The notes beneath the pieces were generated by a model. The model made no database searches and was not told the origin of the DNA. It was given only the letters and a program-made list of their open reading frames with translations. Source: Macrocybe gigantea (taxonomy: Eukaryota > Basidiomycota > Agaricomycetes > Agaricales > Callistosporiaceae). From it: a stretch of DNA of 64,000 nucleotides. How positions within the stretch are numbered: the first letter of the stretch is position 1; the number at the start of each line of letters is the position of its first letter. This document shows positions 50,228 through 61,655 of the stretch, piece after piece. Location: the NCBI GenBank assembly GCA_011319805.1, contig SJRY01000263.1:1-64000 (forward strand), given 5' to 3'. Position numbers and translations under genes: made by a program.

Positions 50228-53200
50228 CTAACAAAAGGTGTGTTTTCTTGTCTCATGACCAGGAAGGCCCTCCCCAATACCGCCTACCGATCCGTACCAA
50301 TACAATAATTCCAATCGTAATTTTGGCAGCGTCAAAGACGCTATACGCTTGTCTGGGCCCAACGAAGAATGCTGTCGCAGCAAGCGCCACCAAGCTCCAG
50401 CGCACAGGAAGTATGTCCTCAAAGCTGGAATGAAGGTGACTGTCAGCACGACAAACTGGTGGTTACTCTTCAGAAACGCACCGTTGCCTGGGACTAAGAC
50501 TTCTGGGTTGGCAAATGCGAAGTCCACAAATAAAAGGAAAGGTGCGACGTTGAGGAATAAGTGGTCGCCGTCGAACGGAGAAGTTAAACCCGCCGTAACC
50601 AATGTCCTCACCCATACGACTAGTACAGGAGCTACCAAAGGCAGCAGCCAAGTCATAAGGAGTAATAAATGCATGTTGTGGTTGCAATTGTCATTTCGCC
50701 ACTGGACGAGCTGCAATGCATGTTCCTGGACTATTGGAGAATGTGCAGAGTCCTCGAGTTCATCCGTTTCGTCGAGTTCACCGTTCTCGTCCTGGATCCT
50801 TATCAGAGGTATGGCCACCGGAGATGCGGTCCGTTGTTTCTGTGGGTCAGTCGGACGTTCCAGTGTAGCACACGTGTAGAAATGGATAAGCCAGCAGCCG
50901 AGGTAGGCGACCTGCCAAGGCACAAGCAAGAAGATCAGCAAGAAAAGGACAGCCATGGAGAGCATAGCGCTCCGGCGTAAGCTCCTATGCTGTGGCCTCC
51001 GGACCCTGTGCTGTTAATAAACATCAACACTGCAGAACTCTCCCTCGACTAACTCGCCTTGGAAATTTTTTTGAAACAGGCCACAGCATGGCAAGGATAA
51101 TCCACCAGCTTAGGCATACCAGGCCACTTGCAATGAGTAACATCGCAGGTGCGATGAATGCAAAGAAAGCAGCGCCACTGGTCCCGAGATAATACGTCTC
51201 CGGAAGCGGCACAAAGGCACAGAGCAAAGAGGCCAGCAGCAACTTGGGCAGTGTGTATCTCGCGTACACAGAGAGGGATTCCTGTACTGCAGGCATAGCT
51301 GCACACCATTCGTGAGAAATTTCGCATGCCCAGGATGATGGAGAAAAAAAATTTGGGCGTACCGTTTCCTTGGTCGTTTCTGGTCCAAGCTTGGAAAATG
51401 ATAAGAGCCACGATACCGACACTCCAGGTAATGAGGGTTGTGGGATAGCGCGTCGCTATCCTTCCAAAGGTTGTCATCCAATCAATATCCAGCTGCACTC
51501 CGAGGAGCTCTCCCTTGCAACCAGCCTGGCCGGAGGAGTAAATGACAAACTCTAGACCGCCTTGAGATGCCGTCTCTAACGGAAGAATATACGGCGCCGG
51601 ATGATGGGTATGAAGAAGGATCCTTCGATCCCGTTGATGGACAGGAAAGTAGTGCGTTTCGAAAGGTTGCGAAGTATGCATAATGAGTGGAGTAAGCAAG
51701 GGACCTGAGTCGTTGATGAATATGGATAACAGATGATCTAGGATTGTGAGACGTACCTGAACAACTGGTGCCTGACAGACGCCTTATTGGTTTCACTCGG
51801 TACACCATAAGTGCATTGAACAACAGACGTGGAAGACGCACGCGTGTGCGCAAAGCGTCTGGATGATGAAGATGGACTGCATGGGACCACAATAACAATG
51901 CTGGACGCAGTTGAATGTGCGACTATATCGTATACAGGAGATAAAGGTTGCTTACAGAAAGTACTGGTCGTGCTGACCACCTCTTCCCCTTTCGAAATAC
52001 CGCCGACAACCCATCCCCTACCATCTCCATGTTCCAACTTGACCCCGACCCACTGGGCACCGTCTGATTCGGAGACGCTCACCTCCGCTTCATATAACAC
52101 AACACCTTCGGATTCATCCGAGCCCTCTCCAGGAACGGGAAACATCGTTCCAGATACGGGATTGGGTATTAATTTCAATGTCGTAGGTTTGAGTGGAACG
52201 CATCGTGGGAGCATCTGAGAAGCCGCCTGAGAGGGAGCGAGACACGTGTAGATAGATGCCTTGAGTGGGATCGGATGCTGAGGCGATACGGACAACACAG
52301 CTCCCTGAGATACGAAAAGGACAAATTTCGCGGAAATTCGCCCTGCATCCCGTGGAACGGGAAGAAGATAGAATTGCGTCCCAGTGGGTCTTTTCACAAC
52401 CAGATGTTGACCTGCCGGGAGACTTTCATATGTTAAATCGTCCTCCAGCTGGGTGCCGCCGCCAGCCAGATTGAGCGTTTCAGGTGCAGGGAGCATATGG
52501 CCGTCTCGCAGCCACCTGTCCAAAACCGCACCTCGTCCATCAGGTGAACTGGCAAGGCCCAGTTCGAGCGCCGCTCTGGCGATGCGCCAGCGTACCTGAT
52601 GACACCAGACCATCTCGCGATGCCCGACACCCGTCCACGCACCTTCCAACGCCGAAGTGAAGACCGTGCGCCTGTAGACGTTCTGGCCTTTCTTATTTTC
52701 TAACACGCACGACTCTGATGGAATCATTGCGTCCGTAGCGCCTCCACAGAGCGACAAGATGGGAGTCGGGTCTGACATAAGCGCTCGGACATTGCGACGG
52801 TAAATAGAGTCAATGCGGGAGTCGAATCGGGCTGGCGGGAGGAGGTGTGGAGTCGACATGGTTATTATGGCAGAGATATTGTCGAGGGCAGTAGTGACGT
52901 CGCTACTACACCGCCCATTGAATGACCCAGGATGATGATAGAAGTATTAGGAGGATATAAGGAAGCGATGTAGTCGATGGCCCGGGATGTATATGCAGTT
53001 TGAGACTCGAGCGTTGTTCCATGAAATGCGGATAGATCTTCATTGAATTCCACTGCACATATCACGACTCGTCAAACAATGGAGTCAGGATATAGGGGCA
53101 TAGTTGCCACACCTGTGAAGAAATCTAAAGGTTCGAGACGTTGGGTTTGGAATTCATCGGACACAACTCCAGGGGAGGAAAAGAATTGCCTGGTCGCGGA

Positions 53201-53610
53201 GGATGCAATGGATCGGACTTGACGGGATGAGCCCGCGTTGCCCGGAATGAAGAGCACAGGGGCACCGTGTAGCTTGGGATTACGTGTCAGTCCCAAGCAT
53301 TCCAAGGACTAGCCACATTGCATACCTGATTGAACTCCCAACCATCTTCGCGGTATAGCCAAAGCGTATACCTCCTCGCCAAAGGGGTCCATGACGCGTC
53401 AAATTTATTCTGTAGGATGTATGCTGGGGACATCCATGACATCCGGCATCCTTGTGGTGACAGGTCCCGGAAAACGACCTGGCTAGCAAGAAAGAGGAAC
53501 AAAAGGAATCCGCATGACGACGCCGCTAGAAAAGTAAGCAGGAAAGGTGGCATGGGCTGCAATTTGTTGAACGATGATAAGCATGGTTTCGGCTGCAAAG
53601 CGTTTGGCAT
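50228..53610 (-). CDS. BST1: GPI inositol-deacylase Bst1 (PGAP1 family), several breaks
   Basis: Exons: 53326-53610, 53113-53272, 51363-53052, about 51050-51298, then about 50228-50960. After an N-terminal membrane anchor ([20 protein letters not shown]) the lipase-type domain shows [20 protein letters not shown], then [12 protein letters not shown] and the GHSMGG nucleophile elbow with Ser at about 193, followed by [16 protein letters not shown] luminal region follows ([16 protein letters not shown], about 300-650) and a C-terminal multi-helix part ([20 protein letters not shown]). Bst1 is in the ER membrane and removes the acyl chain from GPI inositol, licensing GPI proteins for export and quality control. 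Breaks: near 52884 (PSDNIS), near 51741 and two near 50950-51060. The C-terminal junction is the least certain part. ATG at 53610 is the first in frame. Confidence 0.88.
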
Positions 53611-53851
53611 TCGCTCATTTGACTGCGGGCCATTCACGGGATCCAAATTTAGGTGCAATGAATCATAATATTAAGGCGAAATATATCAACCCTTGCACGA
53701 ACGAGAATGAGGACAAATGAATTGATACTAAGAGAGCTATGGATAATAATTGACATTGCGAAACGGGCGTCTGTATGAGGTATGGATGAAATGCAGATGC
53801 GGAACGACGCCTCATCGCGGCGCACAAGACAATAGGAGGGGGGAGGGCAAT

Positions 53852-54786
53852 TTACTCGTCGCCGGGTGCTTCGCCTGCCTCTTCCTTCGAGTCCGCAGGC
53901 TTGTCAGCTAGCAAAGGGTAGACATCAGGACCCAAATAGGAACAAAAACTAATAAGACGAACCAGTATCCTGCATGTCCGAGGTCCAAAGGGTCAAATTG
54001 TCCCTGAGGAGTTGCATGATAAGTGTCGAGTCCTTGTAGCTTTCTTCCGAGAGCGTATCGAGCTCGGCAATGGCATCATCAAAGGCCTGTTTGGCGAGGT
54101 GGCACGCACGGTCGGGACTGTTGAGGATCTCGTAGTAGAAGACAGAGAAATTGAGGGCAAGACCGAGACGGATGGGGTGTGTGGGAGGAAGCTCGTTGAC
54201 AGCAACGTCTGAGGCAGCCTTGTAGGCCTCCAAGGATTTGTCAGCGCTGTCCTTGCGCTTGTCGCCGGTGGCGAATTCGGCAAGGTAACGGTGGTAATCG
54301 CCCATCCTGTAGATAAATGTTGAGATCCTGGTCTCGAAGAAAGTGTATAGAACCTACATCTTGTGATAGAAGACCTTGGATTCGCCTGAGGCAGCTGAGG
54401 GAATGAGGTGCTTGTCAAGGACGTCAAGGATGTCCTCGCAGATCTTGGCAAGCTCGCTCTCAATCTTCTCCCGATAACCCTTGATCATTGACACCTGTGC
54501 CTCGTTGCCTTTCGACTCTTCCTTCTGCTCAATCGATGAGACGATTCTCCACGACGCACGACGTGCACCAATAACGTTCTTGTAAGCAACAGAAAGCAAG
54601 TTACGCTCCTCTACAGTGAGCTCTTGATCTGACGACGCGACACGCTTCATGTTCTCCACCATTTCTGATTTAAGGACGAAGTTAGAAAATGCAAAGTGAG
54701 CAGAACTATACACGCTGACCTTCATAACGCTCAGCTTGCTCAGCGAGCTTGGCGAGGTAGACAGAGTCTTCGCGAGATTCAGGCAT
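53852..54786 (-). CDS. 14-3-3 protein
   Basis: Four exons: 54720-54786, 54358-54664, 53963-54306, 53852-53907, in phase with no break, 257 residues. Landmarks: [60 protein letters not shown] (the 14-3-3 signature), [40 protein letters not shown] (second signature), and [14 protein letters not shown] before a short acidic tail [17 protein letters not shown]. 14-3-3 dimers bind phosphoserine motifs and control signalling, cell cycle and nuclear export. The residues of the phosphopeptide groove (Lys, Arg, Arg, Tyr) are in place. The most conserved gene in the window, and cleanly readable. Confidence 0.97.
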
Positions 54787-55936
54787 CTAGAAGGACTTGA
54801 ATTGAGCACGCGCTTCGAACGACCCGACGCGTCACGACTCACGATGAGCAAGTAACCGGGTTTGAGAGATGACTAGCAGAGCGAGTGTTAGTCCTCCATG
54901 CTGACTGAGACGGTGAGGACGTTACTCACAGGGTGTGGGGGGGTAAGTTGATGGGCAGCTGATTGAAGGAGCTCCTCAAACAGTTATTGAGATAAAAACC
55001 TGGTTGGGCAAAGGGTTATTATTCACGTGATACACACCTGGGCAAAGGGTTTGCGCTCCAAGCACGTGACTATTCACCCACTTCTGGCAATCGGAGGTCC
55101 CGTCAGTCTCGGTGACCTTGTTGGTGCCAATTGTTTGACAGCGTAGAACAGGCAACATATCCGTGAGCCCACTGTTTGTGTTGCTAGACATCCTGAGAGT
55201 GTTCTCGTCGTCCCACAGCTCTGATGACATGGTAACGTAAAGCTAAATGCGTTATCATATTTCATCAAAGACCCTTGTTTTGTGGAAGTTACTTTGATTC
55301 CATCCATCAAAGATGCACCTTTCAAAGCAATCAATTTAGTTATGAATGGTGGCTTTTGACATGGGTCTCCGCGACGCTGGCTTTGAGCGCATAACGGAGA
55401 CTTTAGCTTGACAAGCCCTCTTTGTCGGTGCCCTTTCAAGCACGCGTTTTTCGCTCGTTCATTCCACGGTCTTGAAAAGCGGACAAGCTCAAACGCAACT
55501 TTCATTGATTCGCAAAAGAACTTGAACAATGGTTTACGGGCGTACATGAGGAGAAGTACGGCTGAGCTGTGGTTCGCGAAGATCCTGTTAAACTTCATGA
55601 CCATAAAAGGCAATCGCAATGTATACTCTGGTGACATCTCTGCGTGCTGCTGCTATCACCGTACCGCGAGGCCGTTTCGCGCCGTCGAAGGTGGACCATT
55701 CGTTCAACAGCTGACCATGTCTTGTGTACTAAACTCAAGACCTCCGGGTTCCAGTAGCTTCTGGAGCACGACTTTGGACATCCGACATTTTGCCTACTAG
55801 CCAACTGCTGGCTCACGTGTGCGACTGCACCATACTTCTTGCCCTGCTTCGTTCGCAGCTTCGGCCGGGCCATCTCGTACTTATATGCCATAATGCAGAC
55901 AGCAATGCAAGTTGAGAACGGCCTTATATTTCAGTC
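54787..55936. other. Intergenic, divergent upstream region
   Basis: Between the 14-3-3 gene and the GH27 gene. It contains 14-3-3 leader sequence and minus-strand frames up to 187 codons (for example 55074-55637) with no protein similarity and no in-phase splice partners that I could find. Could hold an old gene remnant; I cannot support one. Confidence 0.4.
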
Positions 55937-58096
55937 ATGTATCTGCTGGTGTTTCTGACATTAGCTCTCAGAAGCCTTCTATCAGTCTACGGTCAAGTCG
56001 CTCCTTGGGCACAATGTGGCGGAGTAGATTGGACCGGTGCAACGACTTGTCAATCCGGGTAACCAATTGCCCTTCCAACTCGTGACGCCTCTCATGCCAA
56101 CCATCTTTCCAGCTATACTTGCGCATCGTCAAGCATCTGGTATTCACAATGTGTTCCCGCAGCCGCTAGTGCGACCAATGCCGCTGCAGCTACCCCTACT
56201 GTTCCACCATCTCAACTTACAGGGAAGCTTCCGGCCCTTGGGTAATTGGTTTTGCTGTCTCTGTGAGTGAGCTCATGCGAGCCTATTCTCAAGATGGAAT
56301 ACTTGGAATGCATATCGTTGTGGTAAGGATTCTTTCGCGTTCAGTGTCATGTAAATCTTAACACATATTAGATATCAACGAAACCAAGGTTCTTGCATCC
56401 GCTAATCAATTCGTCTCTTTGGGCTTGAAGGCTGCCGGGTACGAATACATAAATATCGATGTTTGTGTTGTCCACATCTCCCATTTCATTTGATATCTAC
56501 AGCGTTATCTTTGTAGGACTGTTGGTCTAAGACCACCCGTGACCCGACGACGAAGAGAATAGTTCCCGATCCTGTCAAGTTTCCTAACGGAATCAGTGGA
56601 GTCGCAAGCAAGGTTCACGCACTGGGCCTAAAAATCGGTATCTACAGGTAATCAGTTGATGGCGTCTAATTCTCTACATCCGTCGATTGAAATATACTGT
56701 ACTGTCCATTTAAGCGACGCAGGAACAGCGACCTGCGCTGGGTATCCTGCTTCGCTCGGTAACGAGACTGTCGATGCCACGACCTTTGCCGAATGGGGCA
56801 TTGATTATTTAAAATATGGTGAGTCCCGCCTTGAAACATTTCGTCATACACTACAAGTTAACCTCTGGGATTACATCTAGACAACTGCAATGTACCCGCA
56901 AATTGGACAGACGCTTCGGTGAGTCTCGGCGTTTCGTCAAACTTTTTTCAGGTCGCTCACCTCTTGAAGGTTCCTCCTGGAGGAGACTGGTAGTACGTGT
57001 TCTCCCCTTCCCACATCTTGCGTTCTTGAAAGTAAAGTCTTCCAAAGTAATTCCAACTCTGCCATTCGTTATCGGCAAATGACGTGTGTTGGAATAAACT
57101 TCTACATTTTTAGCTATTGCTGATTTCTTTTCAGTGCTGCTCTCAACGCGACCGGCCGCCCAATTCAGTTTAGCATCTGCATCTGGGGACAAGCAAATGT
57201 TTGGACCTGGGGTGGACGAGTCGTAAGCACCTTGGTTTCAGCCAGCACTTCATATGGTATTGACCGAAACTCAGGGACACAACTGGAGAATGTCCGGGGA
57301 TTCCAGGTAATTTTCATTGGGCATTGCGGTTGACAAATGTCGATCAGGCTTGCGCTTCAGCCCAACGTGGTCATACATTTCCAACATCATTAATATCAAC
57401 ACCCAGCACTTGTCTTCAATTGGTTTCTTCGCTCACAATGACATGGATATGATGGAGATAGGTAAGCATACCCCAATGCGATGTCTCCTTGTTTTCGTAG
57501 AGGTAAAGCTCTGGGACCTAGGGAACGGTGCTTTGACGATTCAAGAGCAGCGCACTCATTTCGCGGCCTGGTGCTTCCTCAAGAGTCCTATTTTGCTGTA
57601 AGTCACGATAGATGTATTTCAAATGTTCACGTCTGACTTTTGAATGTATACCATAGCGGAACCGATGTGCGTCTTAGGATTTGAGGGGGTTGTTCCTTCT
57701 TGTCACTAAATTTGTCCTTAGCTCGGGAAACTGTCCTCCACGCAAATCTCCATAATCACCAACAGGGAGCTTCTGGCTTTCCATCAGGATGCGAACATCG
57801 CGGGGCCGGCGGCCCCGTTCGCCCCGTTCACTAGTGCCCCCCAAACAACTCCGCCGGAATACTACTCGGGCGCGTCATCCAAAGGAGCGCATGTCTTCAT
57901 CATCAACACGTCAAATAGCACCGCAACGAAGAGGTTCACTCTGTCGAACGTCCCTGGCCTGGGCACATCAGGCAGTTTCAAGCTGCACGACATGTGGACG
58001 AGCACCGATCTATCCGGGACCTATGCGGCCAGCGCCAGCTTCTCTGTCAGCGTTGCTGCCCACGATACTGTCGCATACTTGATAACCAAAGTTTGA
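55937..58096 (+). CDS. Secreted GH27 alpha-galactosidase with N-terminal CBM1
   Basis: Fifteen exons: 55937-56058, 56113-56241, 56294-56322, 56372-56460, 56517-56647, 56715-56818, 56881-56918, 56970-56992, 57048-57083, 57135-57222, 57275-57306, 57361-57461, 57523-57598, 57658-57667, 57722-58096; in phase, 460 residues. Signal peptide ([17 protein letters not shown]), then a CBM1 cellulose-binding domain ([30 protein letters not shown]), an Ala/Thr/Pro linker, and the GH27 barrel: [59 protein letters not shown] with nucleophile Asp202, and RMSGDS with acid/base Asp272. A beta-sandwich domain ends the protein. It should release terminal alpha-galactose from galactomannan or raffinose-type sugars on plant walls. 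Exon 7/8 could also use the CAG at 56950. Confidence 0.92.
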
Positions 58097-58327
58097 GCTG
58101 TGTGGGAATCGTGCTATCCATTTTTTCTTTGCGTCCAGTACCATTTATTTGCGTCAATGATTGTCATGAAATACACTTTTATTGAACGTTTGGTTGTTGG
58201 ACACCCGTGTATTTCAGGAAGGCTTTCGCATGATGGTCAGGCCAACCAAACTGAGGTAAACTCCCTCCGCCAACGCCATCATCACCTCTCACCAAGCTAC
58301 TCTTCGGGTCGGACGAAGGCATTCAGC

Positions 58328-61163
58328 ATGCCAGCATCTGAGACTGTGGCTGCTCCTGCAAACCAGGCCCAGGGACCCGCAGCGGAAGAGGAGACATCAT
58401 GGAAGAAATTCCTCGCTATAGCTCAGGTAAATTTGGCGTCGTCATCTCTCCATTCGGCTTTCCTAAACCTAGACGATGTCATAGCAAGTCTTTCTCGTCT
58501 GGACAATCTCGCAGCTGGGTGCGTCACCCTTTATTTAGTGATTTGCGCCTTGTTGACTTTTGCGAAAATCTCAACAGTGACCAAGTTCTTTGCTCAACCG
58601 ACGAAGCCTCAGGTTCCGGTCAACGATCCGAATGGAGCGCAACCTGCGATTGATCCACGTTTGCTGCCTCCTACCCAAGCCGCTCTAGCATGGTCGTTGG
58701 GCCAAAAGCTGGATATGCACGTGTACCTCTCGACCACGCGGAACGGAGACGTGTTCAGCAGCCAGTGGACGGAGGGATGGAGGGAAAATCCAGACAGGAA
58801 TTTGCCGCATTTTGTATGGGGAAACCTCACGTTCGGAGACTGGTCAGACAGTCGCACCGTTGACCTCGAGGTTAAATTTCCCCAGGTGAGATCATCTTGG
58901 TGTTCAATCCGACGTTCATGACGGCAGAACGGGCACTTCATTGCTAGAGCGTTCTGAGAAATGGCTCGCTTTGGGCGGATATATTTCTTACCAAGAACGG
59001 TGCAAGTCCCAACCCTCTGCACTCATCCTTTTCACCTCAAGATGTCCATCATGTCCGGAAATGTGCGTATGGTTCGCCTGCAAAGCTTAATATTTGCCTG
59101 AACTCGTCTTCCTAGTGTTGACACCGTATCTTGCTAGACTCAAGGTCAGAAAAGAAAAGCACCTTCTAGGCGACTCTAAGGAAGAGGAAGTGGTAGACGA
59201 TGCACTAGAGGTAGACCGTCACACTTTTACTCCAGTAATCCTTATTAAGGCTCGTACAATCTTAGGAGGAGGACTATATTGTTCCTCATTGGCATCGAGT
59301 AGGTGGTTTTGCTGTTCATATAATGGGTCGAACTTTGACTTTTACAACAGAATCTGACATTGGCTTTGATCTCGGACTCCACGGTTATTCCGATAAGCAA
59401 CGTCCCTCCACCTGTTGCTGAGCGTTCGTAGTACCCACGTGGCCTTCATTGTTTTCTGACCTACCCCCCGATTTTCACCAGACATACATCTCATACCGGA
59501 CAAACGAGACGAATCGGGAACGAAGGCCTACTACAAACCGATTATCTTCCCAAACGAGTTCTGGCATCTCCGAGAGCACTACGTCGAGGTTAACGAAACG
59601 ACGCCGTCCTTACCTCTGCAGGTGGTCTTCATGCCCATGTCGTTTTTCAAATTTCAGCTTTTTGCGGCGATGACAAGTAGCTTCAACGAAGCTGCAAAAC
59701 AACAAGGAACTGGCGCAGAATTGGATGAAGTGAAACGCATGCTCATCGAAACCAAGCCTTGGTTCCTGGCGTTGACGGCTCTCGTTAGCATTCTTCATAT
59801 GGTGTATGCATCGGCATCTGCCTCCTGTCAGATCAAGCGTTTTGACTTTGTGTAGATTCGAAATGTTGGCGTTCAAGTCCGACGTTTCACATTGGCGTCA
59901 GAAGAAAGAACTGGTCGGCGTCTCTGTCAGGTGAGCAGATCGTTACTTGAAGATTCTACCTCGTATTGATTACTGCCATATTAGGACGGTAAATAGCACC
60001 TCGATTTTACCTGAACAGTAACCCACCTAATGCATTCACCTCGCTAGATCGTAACAAACGTCATAGTCCAGACTATTATTCTACTTTACCTCATCGACAA
60101 TAATGAAAACACCAGCTGGATGATCCTACTCGGCTCTGGAATGGGTGTTCTAATTGAAGCTTGGAAGGTAATGTTTGTTTCCTTGCCTGCATTATCCGTT
60201 TATTGACCATGCATAGATAACAAAGGCCGTGGATATCAGTTTAACTCGTTCATCTCCAGGATCTCTATTGCCGTACAAAGTAGTTATAAAAGGCATGTAT
60301 CCAGGACTGTGTTCAAGCCATGTGCCCCCCTAATACGCTTTTTCCTTCACCCAGACAAGCATGTCCTCACCGAAGATGAAAAGAAGACACAAGAGTAAAG
60401 CTGATTTCACTCCTTTACCACATCTCATCTCACAGTTCTTATCCAGATATGACAAGCTTGCCTTCCGCTACGTTTCCTACGTTGCCATCCCGACCCTGGT
60501 CGGTTATACCATCTATTCTCTGTTCTACAACACACACCGGGGATGGTATAGCTTTATAATATCAACCCTGACGTCTTTTGTCTATATGTTCGGCTTTGTA
60601 AGGGCCTGTATCTTGACTACATGAGATGATGTATTTTTGATCTTCCCCATACATAGGCACAACTCGTCCCGCAATTGATTATCAACTATAAACTGAAGGT
60701 GGGTTCCGGTTACCGCAGGGTGTCATAGCTCATATAACCTTTCCCGCAGAGTGTGGCGCATATGCCCATGAAGGCCATGATATACAAGACTCTTTCGACA
60801 GTTGTTGACGACTTTTTCGCGTAAGATGCTCGGTGGATTGACATCGCGTCATTGTTGACATTTTGCATGATACAGATTCTGCATCAAGATGCCGTTCTTG
60901 CATCGGTTGGCCTGCTTCCGGTCTGCGATTTTCCGTCGCTTGTTCGTCAGTTTCTGATGCTTGTTCCCGCAGTGATGACGTGGTGTTCCTTATATTCTTG
61001 TACCAGGTAAGTAGTCTCGGCTGCGATTATGCCTAACTTCCCATCCGCTGATTCCGGCTGTAGCGCTGGATATATCGGGTCGACCTGAAGCGCGTGAATG
61101 AGTATGGCCAGGTGATGGCCGAGGACGTCGCTGCAACCGAGGAATCGAAAAAGGACCGATGAT
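58328..61163 (+). CDS. CLPTM1-family multi-pass membrane protein, 18 exons, one break
   Basis: Exons: 58328-58426, 58515-58885, 58948-59062, 59116-59210, 59266-59298, 59351-59423, 59482-59803, 59856-59930, 59985-59988, 60048-60167, 60217-60292, 60355-60394, 60447-60597, 60657-60698, 60750-60820, 60876-60920, 60973-61006, 61065-61163. With one base restored near 58515, 621 residues. After a first helix (CVTLYLVICALLTFAKI) is a luminal domain (LDMHVYLST; HFVWGNLTFGDW; NEFWHLREHYVEVNET; MPMSFFKFQLFAAM), then helices (WFLALTALVSILHMVFEMLA; YVSYVAIPTLVGYTIYSLF; FIISTLTSFVYMFGFAQLV) and PFLHRLACFRDDVVFLIFLY. CLPTM1 proteins are ER proteins; human CLPTM1L was reported as a lipid scramblase acting on GPI precursors. 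The exon at 59985-59988 is only 4 nt, and the intron at 60293-60354 has a GC donor. Confidence 0.93.
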
Positions 61164-61655
61164 GAGGACAAATCGCTTGGCACTTTAAAGCTAGAGGGAT
61201 ATAGTTGTGTAGAGGGAATGACATGATTAAAGCAGGAGGCGCGGTTATCTCCGTCCTTGTTGCACGGAGGTGAAGTAAGTTGACCGAGTGCCCCACACTG
61301 CCGCCCCACTGCCTGGCATTGTTGATGAAGTCTCTGAGAATCGGGAGGTCCACTTGACCGTGCAACTCCGTGGAAGCGGCGCCATAGCGTCTACCGGGGG
61401 TCATTGGTGGACCGCGGGAGTAAGTGGCGAGAAACGGGCAAGTCCTTGGGCTTAAAGCTATTGTTGGACGACGCCACCGCAGGCTTGGGCAGTGTGGAAG
61501 GGAAAGGATGAATATTGAATATTGAATGTTGACGTGAAACATAGCATGTTAACTGGTAATATATTATTGTCCAGTATCAAAGTCGGAACCGTCTCATCCG
61601 TCCCTCATCTCCGACCTTCACCGCCACCTCAGCGTCTGCTCTGTCTACCTGCATT
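61164..61655. other. Intergenic
   Basis: 3' flank of the CLPTM1 gene and upstream region of the next plus-strand gene. A minus-strand open frame (61033-61542) overlaps CLPTM1 exons and looks like a shadow. Confidence 0.5.

Noticed and set aside
55074..55891. Minus-strand open frames between the 14-3-3 and GH27 genes
   Set aside because: No family similarity, no consistent splice joins, and poor codon pattern; listed only as intergenic.
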